From assembly GCF_003050935.1 (NCBI RefSeq), contig NZ_QAOX01000008.1, forward strand, positions 62,001-126,000: a stretch of 64,000 nucleotides of DNA, read 5' to 3'. A program made the translations under genes and the position numbers. Below the pieces are notes generated by a model, which saw only the letters and a program-made list of their open reading frames with translations, did not search any database and was not told the DNA's origin. Positions 54,647-63,248 of this stretch are shown in pieces. This DNA comes from Luteibacter sp. OK325 (GTDB lineage Bacteria; Pseudomonadota; Gammaproteobacteria; Xanthomonadales; Rhodanobacteraceae). Position 1 is the stretch's first letter. Every line of letters begins with the position of its first letter.

Positions 54647-55394
54647 CCGCCGCGACTTCCTGCGGTCGACCTTGCTGGCGCTCGGCGGCGCGACGCTCGC
54701 CGGCTGCGACCGGATATCGGAAAGCGAGTCGGGCCCCCGGCTCCTGGAAAGTGCCGAGGCGATAAACCGACGTGTGCAGCGCTTTCTCTCGCCTTCGAAG
54801 GCGCTCGCCCGCGAATATGCCGAATCCGATATTTCCGCGGTATTCAAGCCCAACGGCACCTTGATGCCGGACACCCCGCTCTACCAGGGACTTATGAAAG
54901 GCGGCTTTGCCGACTACCGCCTCGAAGTCGATGGACTGGTCGAAAAGCCCACTCACTTTTCGATCGACGAGCTCAGGACGCTGGGCATGCGAACCCAGAT
55001 CACCCGCCACGACTGTGTCGAGGGCTGGAGCGCCATCGGCAAGTGGACGGGCACGCCGCTGGCCGCGTTACTGGATCACGTCAAGCCTGGCGCCGGGGCA
55101 CGTTACGTCGTCTTTCATTGCTTCGACGACATGGAGCAGGACACGCCTTACTACGAGAGTGTCGACCTCGACGAGGCCCGGCATCCGCAGACACTCCTGG
55201 CCTATGGCCTCAACGGAGGCGCCCTGCCGGTTGCCAATGGCGCGCCGCTGCGCCTGCGCGTCGAGCGCCAGTTAGGCTACAAGCAAGCGAAATACATCCG
55301 GCGAATCGAAGTGGTCGCGTCCTTCGCGGAGGTCGGAGACGGCAACGGCGGGTACTGGGAAGACAACGGTTACGAGTGGTATGCAGGCATCTGA
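54639..55394 (+). CDS. Tat-exported molybdopterin-dependent oxidoreductase (sulphite-oxidase fold)
   Basis: 251 residues. The N-terminus has a twin-arginine motif RRDFLRS, a hydrophobic stretch and a lipobox-like LAGC with Cys23, so it may be an exported lipoprotein. The domain has a sulphite-oxidase/YedY fold; the probable Mo ligand is Cys126 in TRHDCVEGWSAIGKWTG, followed by PLAALLD, VVFHCFDDM and NGAPLRLRVERQLGYK. Substrate unknown. It overlaps the cytochrome b gene and lies beside the full Moco pathway. Confidence 0.88.
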   Translation: MSDRRDFLRSTLLALGGATLAGCDRISESESGPRLLESAEAINRRVQRFLSPSKALAREYAESDISAVFKPNGTLMPDTPLYQGLMKGGFADYRLEVDGLVEKPTHFSIDELRTLGMRTQITRHDCVEGWSAIGKWTGTPLAALLDHVKPGAGARYVVFHCFDDMEQDTPYYESVDLDEARHPQTLLAYGLNGGALPVANGAPLRLRVERQLGYKQAKYIRRIEVVASFAEVGDGNGGYWEDNGYEWYAGI

Positions 55395-55562
55395 CCTGCC
55401 GTTTTTCCGCAGTGCATCACGCGGATCCGTAAAAAAAGGGCTCGAAATGCGAAAAATCTTCGCGAACCCTATTTTCAGCGGACCAAAGCAACGCTAGAGT
55501 GAGTCGCCCGCTGGGCACCGGCCGGAAAGGCCGCCTCATTCGATCAAGTGACAAGGATAACC

Positions 55563-55967
55563 ATGGCCACGACCAAAAAAACGGCGGCGAAGAAGGCTGC
55601 CAAGGCTCCTGCCAAGGCTGCCGTGAAGGCTGCGAAGGCCCCGGCCGCTCTTAAGCCGATCAAGGATCCGCTTTCGAAGTCCACGCTCGTCTCGCACATC
55701 GTCGAGCAGAGCGGCATTGACAGCAAGAGCGTGAAGGCCGTGCTGGCTTCGCTCGAAGGCGCGATCTCCGCGTCGGTTCACAAGAAGGGCGCCGGTACGT
55801 TCACGCTGCCCGGTCTGCTGAAGATCACCTCCGTTGCCGTCGCTGCGAAGCCGAAGCGCAAGGGCAAGGATCCGTTCACGGGTGAAGAGCGCTGGTTCGC
55901 AGCCAAGCCCGCCTCGGTCAAGGTCAAGGTCCGTCCGCTCAAGAAGCTCAAGGACGCGGCAGCCTGA
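55563..55967 (+). CDS. HU-family DNA-binding protein with Lys/Ala-rich N-terminal tail
   Basis: 134 residues from ATG 55563 (AAGGA 6 bases upstream). After a ~35-residue Lys/Ala/Pro-rich tail (TTKKTAAKKAAKAP), the HU fold follows: SKSTLVSHIVEQSGIDSKSV, a beta region with GTFTLPGLLKI, then FTGEERWFAAKPASVKV. This HU-like version with a histone-H1-like tail is common in Xanthomonadales. A terminator hairpin follows. Confidence 0.9.
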   Translation: MATTKKTAAKKAAKAPAKAAVKAAKAPAALKPIKDPLSKSTLVSHIVEQSGIDSKSVKAVLASLEGAISASVHKKGAGTFTLPGLLKITSVAVAAKPKRKGKDPFTGEERWFAAKPASVKVKVRPLKKLKDAAA

Positions 55968-56011
55968 TCTTTCGCGGTGGCGTGAGCCGCCGCGATCGAC
56001 GAGGTACCCGA

Positions 56012-56042
56012 AAGCCCCTGCCTTACGGCGGGGGCTTTTTTC
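56012..56042 (+). terminator. Rho-independent terminator after the HU-like gene
   Basis: AAGCCCC (56012-56018) pairs with GGGGCTT (56031-56037), the stem being extended inward by GCC/GGC; T residues follow. Confidence 0.85.
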
Positions 56043-56067
56043 ATGGCCCCTGCCGAAGGTCACGCTT

Positions 56068-56110
56068 GACTACACCTGTCGTCAGGCGCACGCTGCCTAC
56101 ATCTGTAGTC
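56068..56110. promoter_or_regulatory. Tandem BlaI-type operators
   Basis: GACTACACCTGTCGTC (56068-56083) and the perfect palindrome CTACATCTGTAG (56097-56108) both carry the TACA-N2-TGTA core recognised by BlaI/MecI repressors. A TTGACT at 56066-56071 could be the -35 element. They lie 15-55 bases before the repressor start, fitting autoregulation. Confidence 0.7.
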
Positions 56111-56122
56111 AGGAGAGGCGGC

Positions 56123-56509
56123 ATGAGCAAGAAAACCATCGGCGACCAGGAACTCGCCCTCCTGCAGTACATCGGCGAGGCGCCGAAAAGCACGGTGGCG
56201 GAAGTGTGTGCCGGGTATGGCGAAACCCGTGGCCTCGCGCGGTCGACCGTACTGACCATGATGGAGCGACTGCGTGCCAAGGGCTATCTGGGCCGCCGCA
56301 AGATCGAAGGCATGTTTCGTTACAGCGCCACGAACGAATCGGGCGAGGTCATGACCGGCGCGGTGGCACGCTTCGTCGAAAAGACCTTGCAGGGTTCGGT
56401 GTCGCCCTTCGTCGCCTGGATGTCCGAACGCGGCCAGGTGAGCGATACCGAACTGGCCGAACTCGAGGCGCTGGTCGACACCCTGCAGTCGCGGCGCAAG
56501 GGGCGCTGA
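56123..56509 (+). CDS. BlaI/MecI/CopY-family transcriptional repressor
   Basis: 128 residues from ATG 56123 (GGAGAGG upstream). A winged-helix domain (SKKTIGDQELALLQYI, RSTVLTMMERLRAKGYLGRR in parts) is followed by a helical dimerisation end. In the classical system BlaR1 inactivates this repressor upon beta-lactam binding. The next gene, one base away, is BlaR1-like. Confidence 0.93.
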   Translation: MSKKTIGDQELALLQYIGEAPKSTVAEVCAGYGETRGLARSTVLTMMERLRAKGYLGRRKIEGMFRYSATNESGEVMTGAVARFVEKTLQGSVSPFVAWMSERGQVSDTELAELEALVDTLQSRRKGR

Positions 56510-56510
56510 C

Positions 56511-58250
56511 ATGGATGCCTTTCTCGACACCCTGCTCTCCCGTCTCGCACACGCCTCCGTGCAGGCCCTCCTGCTCGCCGCCATCGTGCATGTGACCTGC
56601 CGCGTCGTACCGTCGCTCTCCGCCGCTGCACGCAGCAGCTTGTGGTGGCTGCTCGGCGCACAGCTGATTGTCGGTATTGCCTGCCCCACGCTGCTCGGCG
56701 TGCCGTTACTTCCCGCCGCGCCGGCGACCACCGTGACGACCGTTGCCATCCTCGGCGACACGGGCGCCGTGTCGCTCGCCGCGGACACAGGCTGGACCTT
56801 CTCCTGGACGTACGCGCTGCTGGGGCTCTGGCTCGCCGCCGTCCTCGCCCAGTGTGCCGTCGCCGCGGTGCGCTTGCATCGCCTGCTCGGCGTGGCCCGC
56901 CGCGCCATACCGCATGACGACGTGCGCGTGGAAGCGCTCTGCGCGCGCCGTGCGCGCGAACTCGGCCTGCGTCGTTCGCCCCGCCTCGCGGTCTCCGACG
57001 AAGTCGAGTCACCCCAGGTCATCGGTCTATGGCGTCCGACCATCCTGTTGCCGCTGGACGATGGCCTCGGCGACGACGAACTCGACATGGCCCTCATGCA
57101 CGAACTCGCGCATGTCCGTCGCGGTGACCTCGTACTCGGCTGGATCCCGGCAGCGGCGCGGACGCTGTTCTTCTTCCATCCACTGGTTCACTTCGCCGTG
57201 CGCGAGTACGCGCTTTGCCGCGAAGCCGCCTGCGACGCCCTTGTCGTATCGCGTGGCCGACAGGCCCCGAAGACCTATGGACGCCTGCTGCTCCGTCTGG
57301 GCGTCGCACCCCATCCGCATCATGCCCTGCCGGGCGCCTCACCCACGTTTCAGAATCTCAAAAGGAGACTCGACATGCTCGGTCACGCCACTGACGCGCC
57401 GCCGCGCGTGCTCACCGTCTCGATCGTCATCGCCATCGCCGCCATCGGCGTGATGCCCTGGCGCGTCGTCGCCGCGGACAACGGCGGGACGCAACGTGCT
57501 GCCTACGCTTCGGTGCCGCCGGCAGCACCGGCAGCGCCCGCAGCACCGCCCGCTCCCGCCGAGCCGGCCGTCGCACCTTCAGCGCATGCCGTGTCCATGC
57601 CGCCTCCCGCGCCGCCCGCCCCCATGCCGCCGCCGCCCGTGCCGCCGGCTCCCCCCGTACCGGCCGTAGAAAGCGTGGATATCCGCGGCGGCGAAGCCTC
57701 GCATGCCCTGGTTTTCTTCGGTGACGATGTCACCGTGATCAATGGCAGCAGCAGCGACATTCGTCGTGCCAAGGCGCAACGCGACAACTCGAACGACTAC
57801 GTCTGGTTCCGCAACGGTGATCAGGCCTGGGTGCTGCGGGATCCCGCCTACGTGAAGCGCATCACCACCGCTTTCACGCGTAGCGCGAAGCCCGCGGACA
57901 TGGGCGCGATGAGCGCTGACAAGGTGGCCGAGCTCGATAACCAGCAAGCCATCCTCGACGAACAGATGGCCAAACTCGGCGAGCGCCAGGCCGAACTTGC
58001 CGCCCAGGAGAGCGATCCGACCCGGCCGCGCGATCCCGGCGCTTACGCTGCCGGCCACGCCGCACTCGGTCACGAGCAGGCGGCCATCGCACAGAAAATG
58101 GCCCAGATCGGCCAGCAGCGTGCCATGCAGGGCAAGACCCAGGCCGAATGGGGTCGCCGTCAGGCCGAGGCCGCACGCCAGGCCACAAAGGAAGTGAACG
58201 ACATCCTTGCCGAAGCCGTCCGCAACCACGCCGCCCAGGCCGCACGCTGA
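56511..58250 (+). CDS. BlaR1-like M56-family membrane metalloprotease with unusual C-terminus
   Basis: 579 residues. Four transmembrane stretches include ~15-35, ~45-65 and ~100-120. The zinc motif HELAH is at 197-201 (MHELAHVRRGDLVLG), with PLVHFAVREYALCREAACDALVV afterwards in parts. After ~305, a Pro/Ala-rich linker leads to a small domain (DDVTVINGSSSD, YVWFRNGDQAWVLRDP) and a Gln/Ala-rich coiled coil (~465-579). The penicillin-binding sensor domain of BlaR1 is absent. It forms an operon with the repressor; the signal sensed is unknown. Confidence 0.88.
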   Translation: MDAFLDTLLSRLAHASVQALLLAAIVHVTCRVVPSLSAAARSSLWWLLGAQLIVGIACPTLLGVPLLPAAPATTVTTVAILGDTGAVSLAADTGWTFSWTYALLGLWLAAVLAQCAVAAVRLHRLLGVARRAIPHDDVRVEALCARRARELGLRRSPRLAVSDEVESPQVIGLWRPTILLPLDDGLGDDELDMALMHELAHVRRGDLVLGWIPAAARTLFFFHPLVHFAVREYALCREAACDALVVSRGRQAPKTYGRLLLRLGVAPHPHHALPGASPTFQNLKRRLDMLGHATDAPPRVLTVSIVIAIAAIGVMPWRVVAADNGGTQRAAYASVPPAAPAAPAAPPAPAEPAVAPSAHAVSMPPPAPPAPMPPPPVPPAPPVPAVESVDIRGGEASHALVFFGDDVTVINGSSSDIRRAKAQRDNSNDYVWFRNGDQAWVLRDPAYVKRITTAFTRSAKPADMGAMSADKVAELDNQQAILDEQMAKLGERQAELAAQESDPTRPRDPGAYAAGHAALGHEQAAIAQKMAQIGQQRAMQGKTQAEWGRRQAEAARQATKEVNDILAEAVRNHAAQAAR

Positions 58251-58328
58251 CGAGGTTGGCGCCCTCCGGTATGGTGAAAGCCTGTACACGTCCCCACGTG
58301 TTGAGTCTTTCCCCCTATCGGAGGCGTC

Positions 58329-58994
58329 ATGCGACTTGAATCGGGCACGGTCATCGAGGCCAGTGCATTGCTCTTCGACATGGACGGCACGCTGATCGAT
58401 TCGCGCGTCGTCGTGGAGAAGATCTGGAAACGCTGGTGCGACGAGAACGGCATCGACTGGCACTACGTGCTGCCGCGCCTGCACGGCGTACGCATGATGG
58501 ACTCGGTGAAGATGTTCGCGAAACCCGGCATGGATGTCGACGCGGTATTCCAGCGCCTGTATCGCGAGGAAGTCGAGGACGTCGACGGCATCGTGCAGAT
58601 CCCCGGGGCCCACGCCCTCCTCGCCGCCCTGCCGCCCTCGGCGTGGACCATCGTCACCTCAGCCGACACCGAATTGGCGAAGGCACGCCTCGGCGCCGCC
58701 GGCATCGTGCCGCCGCCGCTGATGGTCACCGGTGAAATCGTCACCAACGGTAAGCCGGATCCCGAGGGTTACCTGCTCGGCGCGAAGCGCATGAACGCGG
58801 CACCGAAGGACACCCTCGTCTTCGAAGACGCCAAAGCCGGCATCGACGCGGGTCTTGCGGCCGGTGCGCGCGTCATCGCCATCGCGGGCGACCATCCGGA
58901 AGAGATTCCCGCGAACGTCGAGTGGGTGACCGACCTGACGGCGTTGCGGTTCGATGGGGTTTTCAAGGGGAAGGTGCGGTTGATTGTTGTCTGA
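58329..58994 (+). CDS. HAD-superfamily (subfamily IA) phosphatase, sugar-phosphatase-like
   Basis: 221 residues. Nucleophile motif I is FDMDGTLIDS (Asp17, Asp19); motif II is TIVTSAD; motif III Lys lies in GKPDPEGYLLGA; motif IV is VFEDAKAGIDAGLAAG. The helical cap follows motif I. Closest in pattern to sugar phosphatases (YfbT/GPP-like) that clear sugar-phosphates; substrate not proven. Confidence 0.88.
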   Translation: MRLESGTVIEASALLFDMDGTLIDSRVVVEKIWKRWCDENGIDWHYVLPRLHGVRMMDSVKMFAKPGMDVDAVFQRLYREEVEDVDGIVQIPGAHALLAALPPSAWTIVTSADTELAKARLGAAGIVPPPLMVTGEIVTNGKPDPEGYLLGAKRMNAAPKDTLVFEDAKAGIDAGLAAGARVIAIAGDHPEEIPANVEWVTDLTALRFDGVFKGKVRLIVV

Positions 58995-59387
58995 CGCTCG
59001 TGCTGTTTCGGAGCCGCGGTTGAGGTGGCGTCTGGTCGAGCTCAACGCCGCCTCGTCGCACACCATTCGACAGCGCAAAACGTGCCTTCTGTAGGAGCCG
59101 CTTCAGCGGCGAACCCTCAGGCTGTCGGGTATGCGAAGGAGGCCTTGAGCAGATTCGGCGAGCGGTTGAACCTCCAGCATGATGCGATGCAATGCCTCGT
59201 TCGCAGAATCACCGTTGAGGGTTCGCCGCTGAAGCGGCTCCTACAGAAAGCGGCACCGCAAGTGGTCGGCGGTTCGCTCGACCACACGCAACCTCGACGT
59301 TCGTTGCCCCTCGCGACTCCCAACGCCGAAAGAGCATGAGGCGGCGCAAGCCGCTGGAAACTTGAGCTCGCAAAGCGAGCTATCCGA
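58995..59387. other. Intergenic region with double-REP composite
   Basis: No gene. It holds the 156-bp composite at 59090-59245; the remainder is unstructured to the eye and ends at the stop of the convergent flavoprotein gene. Confidence 0.8.
59090..59245 (+). repeat. 156-bp double-REP composite, copy 2
   Basis: REPs at 59090-59112 and 59223-59245 face each other around a 110-base spacer. Ungapped match to the reverse complement of 34739-34894. The REP loop differs in a compensating way (CCGCTTCAGCGG here versus CCGATTCATCGG there), showing that hairpin pairing is maintained. Confidence 0.88.
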
Positions 59388-60842
59388 TCAATACACGTCG
59401 CGTCGATAGCGGCCCGTAGCGGCGAGCTCGTCGACGAGTGACTCACCAAGAATGTTCCGCAGCGCGGCGTCGACGCCCGGGGCCATGCCGGCGAGGCTGC
59501 CGCAGACGTAAATACTTGCACCTTCGGCCACGTAGCTGCGTACTTCATCCGCCATGGCTCGAAGGCGGTCCTGCACGTAGCGCGAGCCACCCGGCTGACG
59601 TGACCAGACCAGGTCGAGACGTTCGATGCCACCGAGGTCGTGCCAGCGTTCCAGTTCGTCGACGTGAACGCGGTCGGCCTGGGCATGGCGCTCGCCGAAG
59701 ACCAGCCAGTTTCGCGTGTGACCCCGCGCCATACGCGCCTTGATCAATGCGCGCAGGCCCGCGATGCCCGTGCCATTGCCGACGAAGATGGCCGGACGGT
59801 CGTCGATGGGCGCGTGGAAGCCTTCGTTGCGCCGCACGCGTACGTCGATCAAGGCACCGACCGCGGCGTATTCAGTCAGCCAGCCCGAACCCAGCCCCAA
59901 CGTGCCGTCCACTGCGCGCATCTGCCGGACAACGAGATGCAACGCACCGTCGGCGGGCACGGATGCGATCGAGTACTCGCGATGCGGCAAGGTCACCGGT
60001 TCTCCGCTCGCATGCCGCGGCCCGATCTCGACGATGTCGCCGGCCTGCCAGCTCAGCAGCGTCGCATCCTCCGGAGCCAGCGCCAGATGAAAACAGGGAC
60101 CACCCATGCTCCCCCGATTCAGCAGGCGACGTTCGAGCAGGCGCCACGGCTGGTAAGCAGGGCGCGACCAGTCCGGTTGCGTCGTTACACCCGACAGCTG
60201 TGCAACATGGTGCTGCCAATGCCGCAGCGCGCCCTCGTCGCCGTTGTCGACCTCGACCAGATCGAACAGCGGCACGGCGCCGCTCGCGTGGAGCCAGTGT
60301 TCCAGATCGTGGCCGAACGCGCAGAAGTCTTCGTAGTCGCGGTCGCCGAGTGCAAGTACCCCATAGGCCAGCCCATGAAGCGCCTGCGGCGAGTTCATGG
60401 CTGCACGGCGAAATGCCGTGGCGTTATCCGGTGCATCGCCCTCGCCCGTCGTGCTGACCACGAACAGTGCGCGCGTCGCGTGGGCGAGCATGGCCGGCGT
60501 CAGCGCCGCGATGTCGCGCAGCTCCACGGTAACGCTACCACTGCGCAGGAGCTCGGCCGTACGCGCGGCCAGCTCACTGGCGAAGCCCGTCTGCGACGCG
60601 TGAATCACAAGCATCATGTCCGGCATCGGGGCCACGCTCACGACGTCCTTCGTGATTGCGTCGCGTTTTCCGCGCGTCAAAAGGACCGACATCGCAACCC
60701 AGCCGACACCGAGCGCACCCGCCCAGCCGGTGCGTGGTGGCGACGCAGCCTGCATGCCGGAGAAATCATGCATGCCCGCGAAGACGACGACGACAACGAG
60801 CAGAAACAGGCCGATACCGATCTGGCCAAGCGTGGCTTTCAC
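59388..60842 (-). CDS. Membrane-anchored flavoprotein reductase (sulphite-reductase alpha/NADPH-P450-reductase-like)
   Basis: 484 residues. Two N-terminal transmembrane helices (~8-25, ~40-57) are followed by a flavodoxin domain (LVIHASQTGFASELAARTAELL in parts, VVSTTGEGDAPDN, GVLALGDRDYEDFC) and an FAD/NAD(P) ferredoxin-reductase domain with REYSIAS, FVGNGTGIAGLRALI and IYVCGSLAGMAPGVD. It moves electrons from NAD(P)H through FAD and FMN to an unknown acceptor. In Xanthomonadales such proteins, often fused to PepSY helices, lie in iron-regulated operons; here the PepSY part is separate at 63249. Confidence 0.88.
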   Translation of the reverse strand: MKATLGQIGIGLFLLVVVVVFAGMHDFSGMQAASPPRTGWAGALGVGWVAMSVLLTRGKRDAITKDVVSVAPMPDMMLVIHASQTGFASELAARTAELLRSGSVTVELRDIAALTPAMLAHATRALFVVSTTGEGDAPDNATAFRRAAMNSPQALHGLAYGVLALGDRDYEDFCAFGHDLEHWLHASGAVPLFDLVEVDNGDEGALRHWQHHVAQLSGVTTQPDWSRPAYQPWRLLERRLLNRGSMGGPCFHLALAPEDATLLSWQAGDIVEIGPRHASGEPVTLPHREYSIASVPADGALHLVVRQMRAVDGTLGLGSGWLTEYAAVGALIDVRVRRNEGFHAPIDDRPAIFVGNGTGIAGLRALIKARMARGHTRNWLVFGERHAQADRVHVDELERWHDLGGIERLDLVWSRQPGGSRYVQDRLRAMADEVRSYVAEGASIYVCGSLAGMAPGVDAALRNILGESLVDELAATGRYRRDVY

Positions 60843-61897
60843 TGTTTGAGTGCCGCCGTGAAGGCGGGCGACATCACCTCACTGAACTTGCCGTCCTCGC
60901 CGTAGAGAATGAAGAGCGCGGCGATGCCGTGCTCTTTCGCATAGGCCATGCCCTCGTCGGAACCGAGCACGGTGAGCGTGGTACCAAGTGGATCGGCGAG
61001 CATGCAGTCCACGGCAATGACGCTGACCGATGCCACGCGGTGGGTGACCGGATAGCCCGTGCGAGGATCGATGTGGTGCGAAAAGAACATCCCGCCGCTT
61101 TCGAAGAAATGGCGGTAATCCCCCGAGGTAGCGATGGCCCGGTCGGTCATCGACACGATCCGTTCGACTTCGTCCGGATTGTCGACCGCACCGGCCGCCG
61201 CATGCGGTCGCTCGATACCGACATGCCAGGGCGATCCGTCGGGCTTGTGTCCTCGTCCACGCAGCTCGCCACCCACCTCGACCAGATAGGCATGCACGCC
61301 GACACGATCGAGGTAGCGTGCCACCTGGTCCACGCCGAAACCCTTGGCTACGGAAGACAGGTCGACGTACACGCCGCCCGGCTGGAAGGCGCGGTGACCA
61401 GCCTCGTCGAGTCGGATCTTCGCCCAGCCCACGCGCTCCTTCGCTGCAGCGATCACCGCAGCATCGGGCGCTTCGCGCGGCCGCTTGTCCGGCCCGAATC
61501 CCCACAGGTTCACCAGTGGACCCACGGTGGGGTCGTAAGCGCCGCCTGAGGACTTCGCCAGATCCAGCGCGTAGCGCAGCACCGTATAGAACTCGGGCGG
61601 GAGGGTCTGCCACGTACCCGCTGGCGCGCGATTGAATCGGCTCAGGTCCGAGTCCGCTACGTACGTGCTCATCTGCGCGACGACACGATCGACCTCGGCC
61701 TGGATGCCGCTTTCGATGGCGCGGTCATCCGTGCCATCGGGCAGTACGGCATTGACCGACCAGGTCGTGCCCATCGTCTCGCCTTCGAAGCGGCGTACGT
61801 CCTTGCCGAACGCCGCTCCCGAGGCCAGAAGCAGCACCAGCAACCACTGGTTGCCGGCGCGAGGCCCTTCACGAAACATCGTCGATCCGATTCGCAT
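60839..61897 (-). CDS. apbE: FAD:protein FMN transferase, ApbE family
   Basis: 352 residues with an N-terminal signal sequence (WLLVLLLASGAAFG). Attaches FMN covalently to Thr/Ser of periplasmic or membrane flavoproteins. Signatures: MGTTWSVNAV, PAGTWQTLPPEFYTVL, DPTVGPLVNLWGFGP, VDLSSVAKGFGVDQVARYL in parts, LVEVGGELRGRG and the metal-binding DPLGTTLTVLG. Overlaps the flavoprotein gene by 4 bases; the PepSY protein or flavoprotein of this operon may be its client. Confidence 0.94.
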   Translation of the reverse strand: MRIGSTMFREGPRAGNQWLLVLLLASGAAFGKDVRRFEGETMGTTWSVNAVLPDGTDDRAIESGIQAEVDRVVAQMSTYVADSDLSRFNRAPAGTWQTLPPEFYTVLRYALDLAKSSGGAYDPTVGPLVNLWGFGPDKRPREAPDAAVIAAAKERVGWAKIRLDEAGHRAFQPGGVYVDLSSVAKGFGVDQVARYLDRVGVHAYLVEVGGELRGRGHKPDGSPWHVGIERPHAAAGAVDNPDEVERIVSMTDRAIATSGDYRHFFESGGMFFSHHIDPRTGYPVTHRVASVSVIAVDCMLADPLGTTLTVLGSDEGMAYAKEHGIAALFILYGEDGKFSEVMSPAFTAALKQ

Positions 61898-61902
61898 CGG
61901 GC

Positions 61903-62712
61903 TTACTGCGGCAACACTTCAAGCGTCGCGGTGTAACCAAGGCGACGCTGCTTCGCTTCCTTCACAGATGTCCTGTCGTCTTCGCTGGAGACATTGACCC
62001 AGTACATGCCGGCGGTCGGCCAGGTGAAAGAGAACTTGCCGTCCTTGTCGGTGGTGGTGTCCATCTCGTCCTGGGCGTTGCGATAACGCGTGGCGCCGTT
62101 GATGGCGGCGACCTTGAGGTTGGCTGCGGGCTTGCCGTCGAGCAGCAGCTGGAAGGTGGCCTTCTCACCGGCCATGAGGTCGTTCGGCTTCGTCACCGGG
62201 ACGAGTTCGAGGCCCTTGTTGGTCGGCTTCAGCGCACCGTCGCTTGGCGTACCCTGGGTGACGAAGGTTTCCACGCGCGAGGACATCTCGCTGACCTGCA
62301 CGTTCTTTGCGTTGGCCGGGATGGCGGCTTTTAGTTCATCCGCCTTGCCACGCCAGCGCTTCTTCTGGCCATCCACTTCGTAATTCGCGAACAGGCCCTG
62401 GTTGACGAGCGCCAGACGGTAGGTGCCCTTCTGCGGCACGGCCAGGTCGAACGTGCTGCGGTACTTGCCGGTGGCCGCGTTCTCCGGCTTCACGGTGGTG
62501 CCGTCGGGGGCGGTGATCACCAGTTGGTCGAGCTGCGCCGGGAAGTGATCGGGGTAGTAGAGATCGTTGGACACGGCGGCATCCACGGTCACCCAGGCGT
62601 CGTCGCCGGAGATCACGGTGGCCGAGGGCACCATCCACATCTTGTGTGCCTGCGCGGCAACGGGCAGGACCAGGGCAGCGCACAGGGCGGCGCGAACGAA
62701 TGCATGCTTCAT
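61903..62712 (-). CDS. DUF4198-domain exported protein
   Basis: 269 residues; signal peptide cut after VAAQAHKMWMVPS, the HxxWMxPS start typical of DUF4198/CbiK-like proteins, often associated with metal uptake. Two Ig-like beta domains (~20-110 and ~165-265; the second has TTTDKDGKFSFTWPTAGMYWV in parts). His20 right after the cleavage site and WMVPS may bind metal. 12 bases follow before the DUF2271 gene upstream. Confidence 0.9.
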   Translation of the reverse strand: MKHAFVRAALCAALVLPVAAQAHKMWMVPSATVISGDDAWVTVDAAVSNDLYYPDHFPAQLDQLVITAPDGTTVKPENAATGKYRSTFDLAVPQKGTYRLALVNQGLFANYEVDGQKKRWRGKADELKAAIPANAKNVQVSEMSSRVETFVTQGTPSDGALKPTNKGLELVPVTKPNDLMAGEKATFQLLLDGKPAANLKVAAINGATRYRNAQDEMDTTTDKDGKFSFTWPTAGMYWVNVSSEDDRTSVKEAKQRRLGYTATLEVLPQ

Positions 62713-62724
62713 GGGTGACTCCGG

Positions 62725-63237
62725 TTACGGATTGAGGTCGAGGTTGATCTGGCGGAGTTCGTCCGTGCCCTTGGCGGACAGGTGCGTGGGTGCCTTCACC
62801 GGCCAGTCGAACGCGATGCGCTGCGCTTCGCGACCGCCGACTTCGCGCGCGGCCTCGACCACCAGCTCGTAGTGACCGGGCGCGAGCGTACCCAGCGGGG
62901 GGTTGCCATCGGTGAGGCGCAGCTGGTGCTGGCCGGCGGGGCGCGTGGCACCTGAGACGCCGTCGATCGGCATGGACTGGTCACGGCCGCTGCGGCGCCA
63001 CCACTGGCGCATGTCTTTCAGCCACTTGGTGCCTTCGCCATCGGCCTTTTTCATGTCGTACCAGATCGCAAGATTGGCCGCGACGCTGTGGTCTTCGCGC
63101 TCCACCCACACGGCGACATACGGTCGGTGATACTCGGCCACCTTCAACGTGGGGATTTCCACGGTGAGGTTCAGATCGGCAGCTGCGGCAGGCGCAGTCG
63201 CGGCAACGCACAGGAGAAGCGGAATCAGACGACGCAT
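62725..63237 (-). CDS. DUF2271-domain exported protein
   Basis: 170 residues from ATG 63237; signal peptide ending PAAAADL. The domain reads PYVAVWVEREDHSVAANLAIWYD, KWLKDMRQWWRRSG, DGVSGATRPAGQH, PPLGTLAPGHYELVVEAAREVGGRE in parts, matching DUF2271 proteins that accompany PepSY, ApbE and flavoprotein reductases. Function unknown; periplasmic. Confidence 0.9.
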   Translation of the reverse strand: MRRLIPLLLCVAATAPAAAADLNLTVEIPTLKVAEYHRPYVAVWVEREDHSVAANLAIWYDMKKADGEGTKWLKDMRQWWRRSGRDQSMPIDGVSGATRPAGQHQLRLTDGNPPLGTLAPGHYELVVEAAREVGGREAQRIAFDWPVKAPTHLSAKGTDELRQINLDLNP

Positions 63238-63248
63238 GGGCGGATCCG

